DNA of 64,000 bases from Brevundimonas sp. LM2 (GTDB lineage Bacteria > Pseudomonadota > Alphaproteobacteria > Caulobacterales > Caulobacteraceae), in NCBI RefSeq assembly GCF_002002865.1, contig NZ_CP019508.1:2584501-2648500 (forward strand), read 5' to 3'. The position numbers and the translations under genes are program-made. Positions 35,145 through 44,496 of this stretch are shown in pieces (the first letter of the stretch is position 1; each line of letters begins with the position of its first letter). The notes beneath the pieces are model-generated. The model was not told the origin of the DNA. It did no database searches and saw only the letters and a program-made list of their open reading frames with translations.

Positions 35145-35488
35145 CGGCCGGCCACCAGCTGGACCCGGATGGTCTCGCCGGTCACCGCCTTGGCCGTCCA
35201 GGCGGTGCCCACGCCGCCCTTGACAATCGGGGTGCAGAACGATCCCGGCAGGGGCACGGGTCGCCTCTGGCTGAAACAGACCTGGCCGTCGCGCACGCGC
35301 CAGACCCCGCTGCTGAGCCCGCCGCGTCGGCCGCGCCCCTCGAACCGTCCGGCGGGCTGCAGCCACATCCGCGCCGTCCGACCGTCTGGATAGGTCGACA
35401 GCAGCGTATTGCCGAAGGCCGGCGCCAGGTCGGCGGCGGTGGGCGCGGCCTGCAGCATCAGAGCGGCGGTCAGGGTCGCGAAGAGCAT
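35141..35488 (-). CDS. Small secreted protein, unknown
   Basis: 115 residues. A signal peptide is visible (MLFATLTAALMLQAAPTAA). The mature part has two cysteines (GQVCFSQRRPVP and GSFCTPIVKG) that could form a disulphide. I know no family. It lies between the GDPD and an ABC transporter. Confidence 0.6.
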   Translation of the reverse strand: MLFATLTAALMLQAAPTAADLAPAFGNTLLSTYPDGRTARMWLQPAGRFEGRGRRGGLSSGVWRVRDGQVCFSQRRPVPLPGSFCTPIVKGGVGTAWTAKAVTGETIRVQLVAGR

Positions 35489-35537
35489 ATGGTTCGGCCT
35501 CGGTTCGACGAGGGAAACCCGTCCGAACCCGAACGGT

Positions 35538-37400
35538 TCACCCCTCGCGGAACTGCAGTTCCGCCAACCGGGCGTAGAGGCCGCCCTTGGCCACCAGTTC
35601 GTGGTGGGTGCCGGTCTCGACCACGGCCCCGTCCTCCATCACCACGATCCGGTCGGCGCGCAGCACGGTGGCCAGGCGGTGGGCGATGACCAGGGTGGTG
35701 CGACCCTGCATGGCCTGGTCCAGCGCCGCCTGGACCAGGCGCTCGTTCTCGGCGTCCAGGGCGCTGGTGGCCTCGTCCAGCAGCAGGATGGGCGCGTCGC
35801 GGACCAGGGCCCGGGCAATGGCCAGACGCTGGCGCTGTCCGCCCGACAGGCTCTTGCCGCGCTCGCCCAGGGCCGTGCCGAAGCCTTCGGGCAAGGCCTC
35901 GATGAAGCCCAGGGCCTGGGCCTCCTCGGCCGCGTGACGCACCTCGGCCTCGCTGGCCGCCTCGCGTCCGAAGCGGATGTTCTCCAGCGCCGAGCCCGAG
36001 AACAGCGGGGCCTCCTGCGACACCCAGGCGAACCGGTCGCGGACCGCGACGGGATCGGCCGCGCGCACATCGACGCCGTCGACGCTGACCGCGCCTTCCT
36101 GCGGGTCATAGAAGCGCAGCAGCAGACGAAACACGGTCGACTTGCCCGCGCCCGACGGTCCGACCAGGGCCACGGTCTCGCCCGGGCGGACGGTCAGGTC
36201 GAACCCCTTCAGCGCCGGCAGGTCCGGCCGCCCCGGATAGGCGAACCGCACCCCGGCCATGGCCACCCGGCCCTCGGGCGGGCTCGGCAGGGCCGTCGGG
36301 TGGTCGGGCGCTGAGATCGCGGGGCTGGCGCGCATCAGCTCGTCGATCCGCTCCATGGCCCCCGAGGCCTTCTGCACGTCGCCCCAGCTCTCGCCGAGCG
36401 CTCCGACCGCCCCGGCCGTGAAGACCGACAGCAGCACGAACTGCAGCAGGGCTCCCGGCGTCATGAGGCCGTTGGCCACGTCCTGGGCCCCCAGCCACAG
36501 CACGAAGGTCACGCCGCCGAACACGACCACGATGATCACCGCCGTCATCCAGGCCCGCGCCTTCATACGGACCAGGGACACGCCGAAGGCCTCCTCCACC
36601 ACCGCGCCGAAGCGGTCGATGGCGCTGCGGACGCGGCCGAAGGCCTGCACCGTCTCGATGGCGTCGACGCTCTCGCCGGCGAAACCCACGGCATTGGCGA
36701 ACCGGTCCTGGGACCGCACCGTCAGCTTGCGCACGGACCGGCCGAAGATGAAGATCGGCGCGATCAGGATGGGCGCGGTCAGCAGCACCAGGCCGGTCAG
36801 CTTGGGGCTGACGATGAACAACAGGGCCACGCCGCCCAGCAGCGTCAGGAAGTTCCGCAGCGCGAACGACACCGAGGTCGTCAGCAGCGTCTCGACCAGG
36901 GCGATGTCGGTCGTCAGGCGGCTCAGCACCTCGCCCGTGCGCATGGCCGCGAAGAAGGACGGATCCAGCGTCAGGATCCGGTCGAACAGCCCCTTGCGCA
37001 GGTCGGCCACGACCCGCTCCCCGGTCTTGGTCACGTAGAAATAGCGCACGGCGGTGGCCACGCCGAGCAGGACCGCGTTCAGCCCCAGGATCAGGAACCA
37101 GCGGTTGATGTCCTGGCCGCCGTTCTCAAACCCGTGGTCGATCGCGCCCCGCGCCGTCCCGGTCAGGGCCAGGGAGGCGGCGGTCGAGGCCAGCAGCCAG
37201 AAGCCGGCGAACAGGGCGTTCAGCCGATGCCGCGCCAGATAGGGCCAAAGCCGGAACAGCGGCCGGATCGTGCGGGCCTTGGCGCGGCGCTTGCCGGCGT
37301 CGCCCATCTGTTCGACCAGCAGCGCCCCGGCTCCCGGGCGGCCCGACGCCTCCGCCTGTCCTGAAAGGGAATTACGGATCGGCGCGGCGCTGTCTGTCAT
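35538..37400 (-). CDS. MsbA-like ABC exporter (fused membrane and ATPase domains)
   Basis: 620 residues. Six membrane helices (about 60-340) are followed by an ABC ATPase with Walker [10 protein letters not shown], signature [16 protein letters not shown] and Walker [13 protein letters not shown]. The family is usually annotated as an ABC transporter of the MsbA/lipid-A export type, but the substrate is not fixed. It is transcribed away from rpmE. Confidence 0.88.
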   Translation of the reverse strand: MTDSAAPIRNSLSGQAEASGRPGAGALLVEQMGDAGKRRAKARTIRPLFRLWPYLARHRLNALFAGFWLLASTAASLALTGTARGAIDHGFENGGQDINRWFLILGLNAVLLGVATAVRYFYVTKTGERVVADLRKGLFDRILTLDPSFFAAMRTGEVLSRLTTDIALVETLLTTSVSFALRNFLTLLGGVALLFIVSPKLTGLVLLTAPILIAPIFIFGRSVRKLTVRSQDRFANAVGFAGESVDAIETVQAFGRVRSAIDRFGAVVEEAFGVSLVRMKARAWMTAVIIVVVFGGVTFVLWLGAQDVANGLMTPGALLQFVLLSVFTAGAVGALGESWGDVQKASGAMERIDELMRASPAISAPDHPTALPSPPEGRVAMAGVRFAYPGRPDLPALKGFDLTVRPGETVALVGPSGAGKSTVFRLLLRFYDPQEGAVSVDGVDVRAADPVAVRDRFAWVSQEAPLFSGSALENIRFGREAASEAEVRHAAEEAQALGFIEALPEGFGTALGERGKSLSGGQRQRLAIARALVRDAPILLLDEATSALDAENERLVQAALDQAMQGRTTLVIAHRLATVLRADRIVVMEDGAVVETGTHHELVAKGGLYARLAELQFREG

Positions 37401-37453
37401 GGTGCGCGCCTCTTGCTCCCAAAGCGCCCCCGGTGTAAACGCCGCCGCTCATT

Positions 37454-37485
37454 CCCGCCGGACTTCTGGCGGGTTTTGTCATTTT
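37454..37485 (+). terminator. Terminator-like hairpin in the rpmE leader (possible attenuator)
   Basis: CCCGCC (37454-37459) pairs with GGCGGG (37468-37473), with extra pairing inside the loop, and is followed by TTTTG and a second TTTT a few bases later. It is oriented with rpmE, 52-82 bases before its ATG. No plus-strand gene lies upstream, so it is not simply the end of another transcript. Confidence 0.5.
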
Positions 37486-37536
37486 CACGCACCGACGGTC
37501 GGCATCGTCATCGCGTACAGACACTGGAACACGACC

Positions 37537-37761
37537 ATGAAGGCCGATACGCACCCCGACTACCACTTCATCACCGTCACCCTGACGGACGGCACGACCT
37601 ATCAGACCCGTTCGACCTACGGCAAAGAAGGCGATGTGCTGAACCTGGACATCGATCCGTCGACGCACCCGGCCTGGACCGGCGGCAACCAGCAGCTGAT
37701 GGATCGCGGCGGCCGCGTTTCGCGCTTCAACAACAAGTTCGGCGGCTTCATCAAGAAGTAG
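37537..37761 (+). CDS. rpmE: Large ribosomal subunit protein bL31, cysteine-free form
   Basis: 74 residues. [19 protein letters not shown] and [11 protein letters not shown] mark bL31. All the zinc-binding cysteines of the canonical form are absent, so this is the C-minus type. The ATG at 37537 has no strong Shine-Dalgarno. A terminator-like hairpin precedes it and a strong terminator follows. Confidence 0.93.
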   Translation: MKADTHPDYHFITVTLTDGTTYQTRSTYGKEGDVLNLDIDPSTHPAWTGGNQQLMDRGGRVSRFNNKFGGFIKK

Positions 37762-37791
37762 GCTCGCACTGCGGCAAAGACGTCACGAAGG

Positions 37792-37822
37792 GCGCCGGTC
37801 TCCCGACCGGCGCTTTTTGTTT
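37792..37822 (+). terminator. Strong intrinsic terminator after rpmE
   Basis: GCGCCGGTC (37792-37800) and GACCGGCGC (37805-37813) form a perfect nine-pair stem with the tetraloop TCCC, followed by TTTTTGTTT. It is the best canonical terminator in the window. Confidence 0.9.
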
Positions 37823-37907
37823 GAGCGGAAATCGTTACCATGCGCTGGTTCGACACCGGGACGCGAACGCCGGGTTCAACACGGCGTCGAAACAGAGCGA
37901 AACGACC

Positions 37908-39452
37908 ATGAATCGACGTGAACTAGCCCTCGGCGCTGCGGCCGCAGCGATGGCGGGCTCGGCCGTGGCCCAGACCAGCACCGCTTCGAACAGCCCCTAT
38001 GCCGCCGCCTACAGCGCTCAGATCGGTCGCCTGCCCCAGGCCATCCAGGCCGACGTCCGCGCCTTCTACGACCTCAACGGATGGCGGCCCGTCTGGAACG
38101 CCGACCGGCTGCGCCGGCTGAACGATGTGTCGAACCGCGTCGAGCGTCACGGCCTGGCCAAGTCCGACTTCTTCGACTTCATGGGCCTGGCGGCCGACCC
38201 CGACAGCGCCGAGGTCCGCACGACCGGTGCCGCGCTCGGCTACGCCTCGGTCCTGGCCAACGGCCGCGTCCGCCCCGAGACGGTCGAGGATCTGTGGGAG
38301 ATGCAGAAGAACGTCGTCGATCTGCCCGCCGGGCTGAACGACGCCATGGTCAAGAGCACCATTCTGGAATGGTTCGACGGCCTGGCCCCGACCGATATCG
38401 GCTACAGCAACCTGTCGGCCGGCTATGTCCGCTATCGCCGCATCATCGGCGCGGGCGGGTGGCCCCGCTTCCGCGCCGGCGCGACGATCGAGCCCGGCCA
38501 GAGCGACACCCGCGTCCCCGTCCTCATCCAGCGGCTGGTCGCCGAGGGCGATCTGCCGGAGACGGACGGCGCGCGCCTGACGGCCCAGGGTCTGGTCTAT
38601 GGCCCCGAGCTGCAGCAGGCCGTCCAGGGCTTCCAGACCCGTCACGGCCTGTCCCCCGACGGCCGCATCGGCGCCGGCACGCAGAGCTCGCTGGGAGCCT
38701 CGGCCGACGACCGGGCCCGCCAGATCGCCCTGAACCTGGAGCGCCGTCGCTGGCTCAAGCGCGACCTCAATCCCGAGCGGATCGAGGTCAACACCGCCGC
38801 CGCCATCATGGTCTACTGGAAGGACGGCCGCCCGGTCCACTCCAACCGCGTCGTCGTCGGCTCGCTGGAAAACCAGACGCCCAGCCTCGAGAAACCCTTC
38901 GCCTCGGTCGTAGCCAATCCCCCCTGGTACGTGCCTGCGGGCATCGCCCGGCGCGAGATCCTGCCGCGCGGCCCCGCCTATCTGGCCAGCCAGAACATGT
39001 ACGTCCAGAACGGCACGGTCATCCAGCGCGCCGGGCCGACGGCGGCCCTGGGCTATGTGAAGTTCGAGCTGCGCGACAGCTACGCGATCTTCCTGCACGA
39101 CACCCCGTCCAAGGCGGCGTTCAACCTGTCGGTGCGCCAGCGCTCGCATGGCTGCGTCCGTGTCCAGAACGCCGTCGAGTTCGCCCGCATCCTGCTGTCG
39201 CCGGACCCGACCCTGCTGGGCCAGTTCGACGAGGCGCAGGACAGCCGCGAGACCAAGCGCATCCAGACCGGCCGCGAGATCAGCGTGCGCCTGCTGTACT
39301 GGACCGCCTTCGTCGACGGCCAGGGCCGCGTCGCCTTCCGCGAGGACGTCTATCGCCGCGATAGCAAACTGGCCGACGCGCTCGGCATCGCCGTCAGCCT
39401 GCCGACCGTGGTCGACGACGGGGCCCGCGTCGCCAACGACGTCGGGCCGTAG
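37908..39452 (+). CDS. L,D-transpeptidase (YcbB-like)
   Basis: 514 residues from ATG 37908. An N-terminal signal (MNRRELALGAAAAAMAGSAV) is followed by a long scaffold region, a peptidoglycan-binding domain (about residues 215-265, with QAVQGFQTRHGLSPDGRIGA) and a YkuD catalytic domain ending in SHGCVRVQNA, with the nucleophilic cysteine and conserved histidine. It makes 3-3 crosslinks in peptidoglycan, or attaches proteins to it, in the periplasm. The frame is open to an upstream ATG within the rpmE region, but the signal peptide starts here. Confidence 0.9.
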   Translation: MNRRELALGAAAAAMAGSAVAQTSTASNSPYAAAYSAQIGRLPQAIQADVRAFYDLNGWRPVWNADRLRRLNDVSNRVERHGLAKSDFFDFMGLAADPDSAEVRTTGAALGYASVLANGRVRPETVEDLWEMQKNVVDLPAGLNDAMVKSTILEWFDGLAPTDIGYSNLSAGYVRYRRIIGAGGWPRFRAGATIEPGQSDTRVPVLIQRLVAEGDLPETDGARLTAQGLVYGPELQQAVQGFQTRHGLSPDGRIGAGTQSSLGASADDRARQIALNLERRRWLKRDLNPERIEVNTAAAIMVYWKDGRPVHSNRVVVGSLENQTPSLEKPFASVVANPPWYVPAGIARREILPRGPAYLASQNMYVQNGTVIQRAGPTAALGYVKFELRDSYAIFLHDTPSKAAFNLSVRQRSHGCVRVQNAVEFARILLSPDPTLLGQFDEAQDSRETKRIQTGREISVRLLYWTAFVDGQGRVAFREDVYRRDSKLADALGIAVSLPTVVDDGARVANDVGP

Positions 39453-39463
39453 GGGCGCGAGCC

Positions 39464-39973
39464 CTAGGCCCTGAACGCCGCTTCCAGCCGGTCCATCTGG
39501 CTCAGCACGGGATTGGCCTCGGGCTCGGCGGGGCCGTCCAGGTACATGCGGCGGTCCAGGTACAGCACGCGGTCGTGCAGCTTCTCGGCCCGGACCAGAT
39601 ATTCGACCAGGGCGATCGGGATCTCCGGGTGCGTCGGTTCGGCCTCGGCCGGACGCTCGTTCAGGCGATAGCGCGGCTCGCAGGCGGCCTCGGGCGTCAT
39701 ATCGCCTTCGCGCACGGCGCGCTGGACCAGCAGCCAGGACGCGATCTGCATCAGCCGGGTGGTCAGCGTCATGCTTTCGCCCGCATAGGCCAGAGCGGCG
39801 GCGCGTGACAGCAGCTTGGAGTCCCGCCGGCCCTCGCCGTCCAGATAGGCGGCGGTCTCCTCGACGAGGTCCATGCCTTCCTGGAAGGTGCGTTCGAACA
39901 GTTCGGAGCGCGCGAAATCCCGCACCTCGCCCGCCCGGGTCCGCACCACCGACTCGTCCGTCTCGTTCGTCAT
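39464..39973 (-). CDS. rcdA: RcdA (DUF1465), adaptor for CtrA degradation
   Basis: 169 residues. ELFERTFQEGMDLVEETAAY and YAGESMTLTTRLMQIASWLL match DUF1465, the family of Caulobacter RcdA. RcdA works with CpdR and PopA to deliver CtrA to ClpXP at the cell pole. The start is uncertain: ATG 39973 has GAGGGG very close to it, and ATG 39985 or 40054 are alternatives. Confidence 0.88.
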   Translation of the reverse strand: MTNETDESVVRTRAGEVRDFARSELFERTFQEGMDLVEETAAYLDGEGRRDSKLLSRAAALAYAGESMTLTTRLMQIASWLLVQRAVREGDMTPEAACEPRYRLNERPAEAEPTHPEIPIALVEYLVRAEKLHDRVLYLDRRMYLDGPAEPEANPVLSQMDRLEAAFRA

Positions 39974-40088
39974 CCCCTCAACCATACGCATGAAAACGAT
40001 CGACGTCCGCTGTTTCGTCGGGCCGGATCGGCACCGCAGCGCCCCCCTGTGCAACGGCCATGCCAGACGACCGCAACGGCGAACAGCG

Positions 40089-40295
40089 TCAGGGCTTGCA
40101 GTTGAACAGGGCGTCCGCCGCCGACTTCTTGGCGTTCTTGCGCGCGATCGCCGCCTGGGCCCGCTCGATCTCGCCCGCTAGGGCGGCGATCCGTTCGCTC
40201 AGTTCTTCGACCGAATACAGGTCGAGATCCTCCCGGCCGAGGGCGCTCAGCATGGCCCCGCGCTGGGGCCGCGGATCCAGATCGTCGAAACTCAC
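40089..40295 (-). CDS. DUF1192 small protein
   Basis: 68 residues from GTG 40295, which has AGGAGG five bases upstream. The core YSVEELSERIAALAGEIERA then KKSAADALFN matches DUF1192, a family of short coiled-coil alphaproteobacterial proteins. The function is unknown. The open frame extends to 40496, but the ribosome site fixes the start. Confidence 0.85.
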   Translation of the reverse strand: MSFDDLDPRPQRGAMLSALGREDLDLYSVEELSERIAALAGEIERAQAAIARKNAKKSAADALFNCKP

Positions 40296-40374
40296 GGTCG
40301 CCTCCTTGGCCGGGGTCGGAAAACAGCCCATCTGAACGCCCGGACACGGACGATTGCAAGACGGGAGACTTCGG

Positions 40375-41346
40375 ATGCGGGTGATCGAGATCGAGGGCGG
40401 CTCAGGCCCCGCTGAGGCCCTGCGTCCGGGCGAGCGCCCCGACCCCGTGGCCGGTCCGGGCGAGATCCGCATCCGGGTGCGCGCGGCCGGGGTCAACCGC
40501 CCCGACCTGCTGCAGCGCCTCGGGGCCTATCCACCCCCGCCGGGAGCCTCGGACGTCCTGGGACTGGAGGTCGCCGGCGAGATCGATCAGGTCGGCGATG
40601 GCGTGAGCCGCTGGTCGATCGGAGATCGGGTCTGCGCCCTGCTGGGCGGTGGCGGCTATGCCGACCATGCCGTGGTCGACGCCCGCCACGCCCTGCCCGT
40701 CCCCGACAGCCTGGACTTCATCCAGGCCGCCGCCCTGCCCGAGACCCTGTTCACCGTCTTCGCCAATGTGTTCGAGGCCGGCCGGCTGAGCGCGGGCGAG
40801 ACCCTGCTGATCCATGGCGCGACCTCGGGCATCGGGGTCATGGCCATCCAGACCGCCAAGGCCGCCGGGGCCCGCGTCATCGCCACCTCGCGCGGCGCGG
40901 CCAAGGCGGCGGCGGCCCTGGCCCTGGGGGCCGACGTCAGTCTGGACGCGACCGCAGGCGACCTGGCCCACGGCATCGCCGAGGCGGGCGGGGCCGACGT
41001 CATCCTCGACATGGTCGGGGCCGCCTATGCCGAGCTGAACCTGAACGCCCTGAAGCCCTCCGGCCGCTGGGTCGTCATCGCCACCCTGACCGGCGGCCTG
41101 GCCCAGGTCGACCTGGGCCGGGTGATGATGAAACAGGCGACCCTGACGGGCTCGACCCTGCGTCGCCGCCCGGCGGACGAGAAGGCCCGGCTGACCGCCG
41201 CCATCGAAGCCCGGGCCTGGCCCTGGGTTGCCTCCGGCCAGGTCCGGCCGCCAATCGACGCCACCTTCCCCCTGGACCAGGCCGCGCGCGCCCACCTCCG
41301 GCTGGAGGCGGGCGATCACGTCGGCAAGATCATCCTGACGCTCTGA
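40375..41346 (+). CDS. NAD(P)H:quinone oxidoreductase, PIG3/QOR type
   Basis: 323 residues from ATG 40375, with GGGAG upstream. It has a GroES-like N-terminal domain (VRAAGVNRPDLLQRLGAYPP) and a Rossmann domain with GATSGIGVMAIQTAKAAGA. The zinc ligands of alcohol dehydrogenases are missing, as in quinone oxidoreductases of the PIG3 group. It reduces quinones with NAD(P)H, limiting redox damage. It converges on the crystallin gene. Confidence 0.88.
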   Translation: MRVIEIEGGSGPAEALRPGERPDPVAGPGEIRIRVRAAGVNRPDLLQRLGAYPPPPGASDVLGLEVAGEIDQVGDGVSRWSIGDRVCALLGGGGYADHAVVDARHALPVPDSLDFIQAAALPETLFTVFANVFEAGRLSAGETLLIHGATSGIGVMAIQTAKAAGARVIATSRGAAKAAAALALGADVSLDATAGDLAHGIAEAGGADVILDMVGAAYAELNLNALKPSGRWVVIATLTGGLAQVDLGRVMMKQATLTGSTLRRRPADEKARLTAAIEARAWPWVASGQVRPPIDATFPLDQAARAHLRLEAGDHVGKIILTL

Positions 41347-41349
41347 CGC

Positions 41350-42012
41350 CTACCAGCGCCCGCCGCCGCGCACCGGTCGCATCGACGAGATGCGATCGTT
41401 CAGACCCGTGCTGGACAGATTGCGGATGTTGCCGTCGATGATCTGACATTCGCCGCGGAAGCCGGAGTCCGAACAGACTTCCCACGGCCCATTGACCTGG
41501 ATGGAGCTGATCTGGTCGTTCAGATGGGTATTGTCGAGGTTGTAGACCTCGCCCCGAAACGTCTGGAAATCGCCGCGATAGTCCCGGGCCGTGAAGACGG
41601 TGACGCTGTTGCGACCGCCGCCGCCATTCCAGCCGCCGTTCTGGCCCCCGCCGTTGTTCCCGCCCCAGCCGCCACCATTGTTGCCACCGCCGTTCCAGCC
41701 GCCGTTGTTCCCACCGCCGCCATTGTCGTTCTCGAACTGGCCGCGACCGCCCGTGCAGACCAGAAGGCCGTTGTCGTTGCCGATGTCGCCCGACGAACAG
41801 GCGGACAGGGCGATCGAGGTCGCGCGCGCCCGTCTGCGGATATCCAGGCATTGTGCATACAGCCGGCCCTGGTTCACCCGGGCATTGGAACAGGACTGGG
41901 CATAGCTGCCGTTCGGCACGCCGCGCGACTGGGCCTCGGCCGGCCCGGGGATGGACGTCGAGCCGACCGTCGCCAAAAGGGTGCCGGCCGCGAAAAGCGC
42001 GAGCGTTCTCAT
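41350..42012 (-). CDS. Secreted CVNH plus beta/gamma-crystallin protein
   Basis: 220 residues from ATG 42012 (GGGAGGAG upstream). The order is a signal peptide (about 1-28), a cyanovirin-N-like segment (about 33-88, SYAQSCSNARVNQGRLYAQC), a Gly/Asn/Trp-rich low-complexity linker of about 45 residues, and a beta/gamma-crystallin domain (YRGDFQTFRGEVYNLD and GFRGECQIIDG). CVNH binds carbohydrate and crystallin units bind calcium, so it may act in the envelope or biofilm. The combination is unusual. Confidence 0.75.
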   Translation of the reverse strand: MRTLALFAAGTLLATVGSTSIPGPAEAQSRGVPNGSYAQSCSNARVNQGRLYAQCLDIRRRARATSIALSACSSGDIGNDNGLLVCTGGRGQFENDNGGGGNNGGWNGGGNNGGGWGGNNGGGQNGGWNGGGGRNSVTVFTARDYRGDFQTFRGEVYNLDNTHLNDQISSIQVNGPWEVCSDSGFRGECQIIDGNIRNLSSTGLNDRISSMRPVRGGGRW

Positions 42013-42225
42013 GAGTTCTCCTCCCGAAAGGATGCCCGACGCATCCGAAATGACAGTGTTCCCCATCCTGGATGAACCGTAGCTGTATGCCACCGCTAGA
42101 CGGCGTTTTCTTTTTGCGCGAAACGGCCTATATCGAGATCATCAGCGCCCGGCCGAAAGGTCGGGCGCCGTCGTATCCAGAGCCCGGCGACACGCCCGGG
42201 CCCAAGCCTGACCGGGACCACACCC

Positions 42226-42891
42226 ATGACCGACATCCTGATGCCCAAGGCGACCGCCGTCTGGCTGGTGGACAACACCTCCCTGACGTTCGAGCAGATC
42301 GCCGACTTCTGCGGCCTGCACCCGCTGGAAGTGCGCGGCATCGCCGACGGCGACGTGGCACGCGACATCCGCGGCGTCGACCCCATCACCGGCGGCCAGC
42401 TGGACCGGGCCGAGCTGGACAAGGCCCAGGACAATGCCGACTACCGGATGAAGGCCATCGTCAGCCGCCACGCCGAGCTGATGAAGGCGCACAAGCCCGC
42501 GCCGAAATATACGCCGGTCTCGCGCCGTCAGGACCGTCCGGACGCCATCATGTGGTTCGTCAAGAACCACCCCGAGGTCACCGACGCCCAGATCGCCAAA
42601 CTGCTGGGGACCACCAAGTCCACCATCGACAGCGTGCGCAACCGCACCCACTGGAACAGCCCCCAGATCAAGCCGGTCGACCCGGTGACGCTGGGACTGG
42701 TGGGCCAGCTGGTGCTCGACGACCTGATCTCCAAGGCCGCCGACAAGAAGAACCGCGACGACGCCAAGAAGGGCGGCGCCGCCCTCGAGCCGATCGCCGC
42801 CGAGCCGGTCGAGCCGGAGTTCGTGCCCGAGGAGCGCGAGCGCCGCTCCGCCGAACCGACCGCCGCCTCGGTGTTCGGCAACCGCGAGTAG
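42226..42891 (+). CDS. trcR: DUF1013/TrcR cell-cycle transcriptional regulator
   Basis: 221 residues. The core (LTFEQIADFCGLHPLEVRGI then ADGDVARDIRGVDPITGGQL) is DUF1013, now called TrcR, a conserved alphaproteobacterial regulator. A second helix-turn-helix-like region (DAQIAKLLGTTKSTIDSVRN) follows. The last 50 residues are low complexity. The ATG at 42226 is followed by the family motif at once. The name rests on my memory of the family, so the symbol is tentative. Confidence 0.85.
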   Translation: MTDILMPKATAVWLVDNTSLTFEQIADFCGLHPLEVRGIADGDVARDIRGVDPITGGQLDRAELDKAQDNADYRMKAIVSRHAELMKAHKPAPKYTPVSRRQDRPDAIMWFVKNHPEVTDAQIAKLLGTTKSTIDSVRNRTHWNSPQIKPVDPVTLGLVGQLVLDDLISKAADKKNRDDAKKGGAALEPIAAEPVEPEFVPEERERRSAEPTAASVFGNRE

Positions 42892-42895
42892 GTTT

Positions 42896-43429
42896 CTACG
42901 TCGCCGCCCGGCCTGGACGATACCAGGCCGGTGCCGCCGGGGGCGCGCAGTTCCGCTGCATCCCCAGCCCCTTCAGATAGGCGCGCCGCAGCCGGCCGGC
43001 CTGGATGGCGGACTGCACCGCCTTGCTGTGCTGATCGGCCCCGGACAGCCGCCGGATCCAGCTGCGGCCCGGGATGAAGTCCGCCACGCTGTCACGGATC
43101 GCGTCCAGCATCGCCCGCGCGGCCGCGTCCTGGGCCCGCTCGCTCAGCCGCGTGCCGTCGTCATGCGCCGGTTCGTCGCTGTCGGGACCCAACGCCTCGT
43201 TCAGCCGGATCACCTCGGCCCCGATCGTCATGCAGTGGTTCAGATTGCGCATGTCGTAGGGATTGGCCTGCGCCTGAAGCAGGACCGTGGGGATGACCTC
43301 CCGCCGCACGTTGAAGTCGTCCAGCGGACCCGACACCGCCGCCCCCATCCCGTCGCGGACCTGGGACGCGGTCGAACAGCCCGCCAGCCCCAGGCCGACC
43401 AGCAGCAGGGCAACGCTGCGCTTGATCAA
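42896..43429 (-). CDS. Predicted lipoprotein, unknown function
   Basis: 177 residues from TTG 43429. AGGAGG lies nine bases upstream and the frame opens further, but the signal peptide (KRSVALLLVGLGLAGC) begins here and its lipobox LAGC fits. The remainder has no recognised domain; it contains ANPYDMRNLNHCMTIGAEVI. It converges on trcR with four bases between. A terminator-like hairpin lies between it and the SDR gene. Confidence 0.65.
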   Translation of the reverse strand: MIKRSVALLLVGLGLAGCSTASQVRDGMGAAVSGPLDDFNVRREVIPTVLLQAQANPYDMRNLNHCMTIGAEVIRLNEALGPDSDEPAHDDGTRLSERAQDAAARAMLDAIRDSVADFIPGRSWIRRLSGADQHSKAVQSAIQAGRLRRAYLKGLGMQRNCAPPAAPAWYRPGRAAT

Positions 43430-43510
43430 GATCGTCCGCCTCCTCTGTCGCCTCGATCCGGGACCATAAAGGCGCGCACCGCGATGTCCACGCGGCGCGG
43501 CCCGGCCCCG

Positions 43511-43550
43511 CAAAAGGCTTCGGCCGCCGCCCCCGGGGGGACGGCGGCCG
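43511..43550 (-). terminator. Terminator-like hairpin after the SDR gene
   Basis: CGGCCGCCG (43521-43529) and CGGCGGCCG (43542-43550) pair across a C-run/G-run core. On the minus strand TTTT follows five bases later (near 43512-43515). It would end the SDR transcript. Confidence 0.5.
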
Positions 43551-43577
43551 CGTGGCCTCTCGATCGCCTGAGCCGGT

Positions 43578-44384
43578 TCAGGTGCCGCTGCCCGGCTCGG
43601 CCTGTTTGCGATGCATCTCCGCCAGCACCGTCTGCGGCGTGACCGCGGCGGTCGCGGCCTGAAGCTTGTTCATCAGCCCCGCGACCACGTCGCCGTCGCC
43701 GCGTTTCATGGCCGCATAGCCGATCTCGGCGACCTTGCTGGCCTCCATCTTCTTGCCCTGACCGACGGCTGTGTCTTCCATGCCGGCGCGCTCGAAGAAC
43801 TCCGTCTCGGTCGGCCCCGGCATCAGCACGGTGACGCTGACGCCCGTGTCTTTCAGCTCGTTGCGCAGGGCGAAGGAGAAGCTGTCCACATAGGCCTTGG
43901 AGGCGTTGTAGACGGCCTGGAACGTGCCCGGCATCAGGCCGGCGATGGACCCGGTCAGCAGGATCTGCCCGCGGCCGCGCTCGCGCATGTCGCGGCCGAC
44001 CAGGTGCAGCAGCTGGGTGGTGCCGGTGATGTTGGTGTCGATGACGTGGCGGATGTCGGCGAAATCCTGATCCAGGAAGCCCTCGCCCAGCCCGTGACCC
44101 GCGTTGGCGGCCAGGGCGTCGACGGGGCGACCGCCGATCAGGTCGTACAGGGACTGCACGCCGTCCTCGGTCGACAGGTCCGCCTGCAGGGTCTCGACCC
44201 GCGCGCCGAGGCCCTCGAAGGTCTGCTGCGCCTCAGCCAGCGACGTGTCGGCCGCGACGATCAGATCGAAGCCGTCATCGGCGAAAAGCCGGGCCAGCTC
44301 ATAGCCGATCCCGGTCGAGGCGCCGGTGACGACGGCGAGCGGCCGGGCGGTCTCGGCGGCGGTGGGAAAGTCGGTGTCGGACAT
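43578..44384 (-). CDS. Short-chain dehydrogenase/reductase
   Basis: 268 residues. The Rossmann motif VVTGASTGIGYELA and the active site YNASKAY (Tyr-xxx-Lys) with an upstream serine are present. The substrate is unknown. It is divergent from the SRPBCC-alcohol dehydrogenase genes and shares with them a palindromic GGAAC promoter, so it is probably a general-stress gene. Confidence 0.85.
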   Translation of the reverse strand: MSDTDFPTAAETARPLAVVTGASTGIGYELARLFADDGFDLIVAADTSLAEAQQTFEGLGARVETLQADLSTEDGVQSLYDLIGGRPVDALAANAGHGLGEGFLDQDFADIRHVIDTNITGTTQLLHLVGRDMRERGRGQILLTGSIAGLMPGTFQAVYNASKAYVDSFSFALRNELKDTGVSVTVLMPGPTETEFFERAGMEDTAVGQGKKMEASKVAEIGYAAMKRGDGDVVAGLMNKLQAATAAVTPQTVLAEMHRKQAEPGSGT

Positions 44385-44412
44385 GTCTCAGCTCCATGGG
44401 GGTCGGGCTGAA

Positions 44413-44465
44413 AATGCGGGCCGCGCCATCCTGTTCCGACGGAACGAAGCCCGGCCAGCGGCTTT
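44413..44465. promoter_or_regulatory. Bidirectional EcfG-type promoter pair
   Basis: GTTCC-GAC-GGAAC (44433-44445) is a 13-base palindrome that gives GGAAC on both strands. On the plus strand GGAAC (44441-44445) is 16 bases from CTTT (44462-44465). On the minus strand GGAAC (44437-44433) is 16 bases from CATT (44416-44413). Each -10 differs by one base from CGTT, the consensus of general-stress promoters in alphaproteobacteria. The two promoters face the SDR and the SRPBCC-ADH genes. Confidence 0.5.
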
Positions 44466-44496
44466 TCCGGGACACACCGTCAGAGGAGTTAACCCT

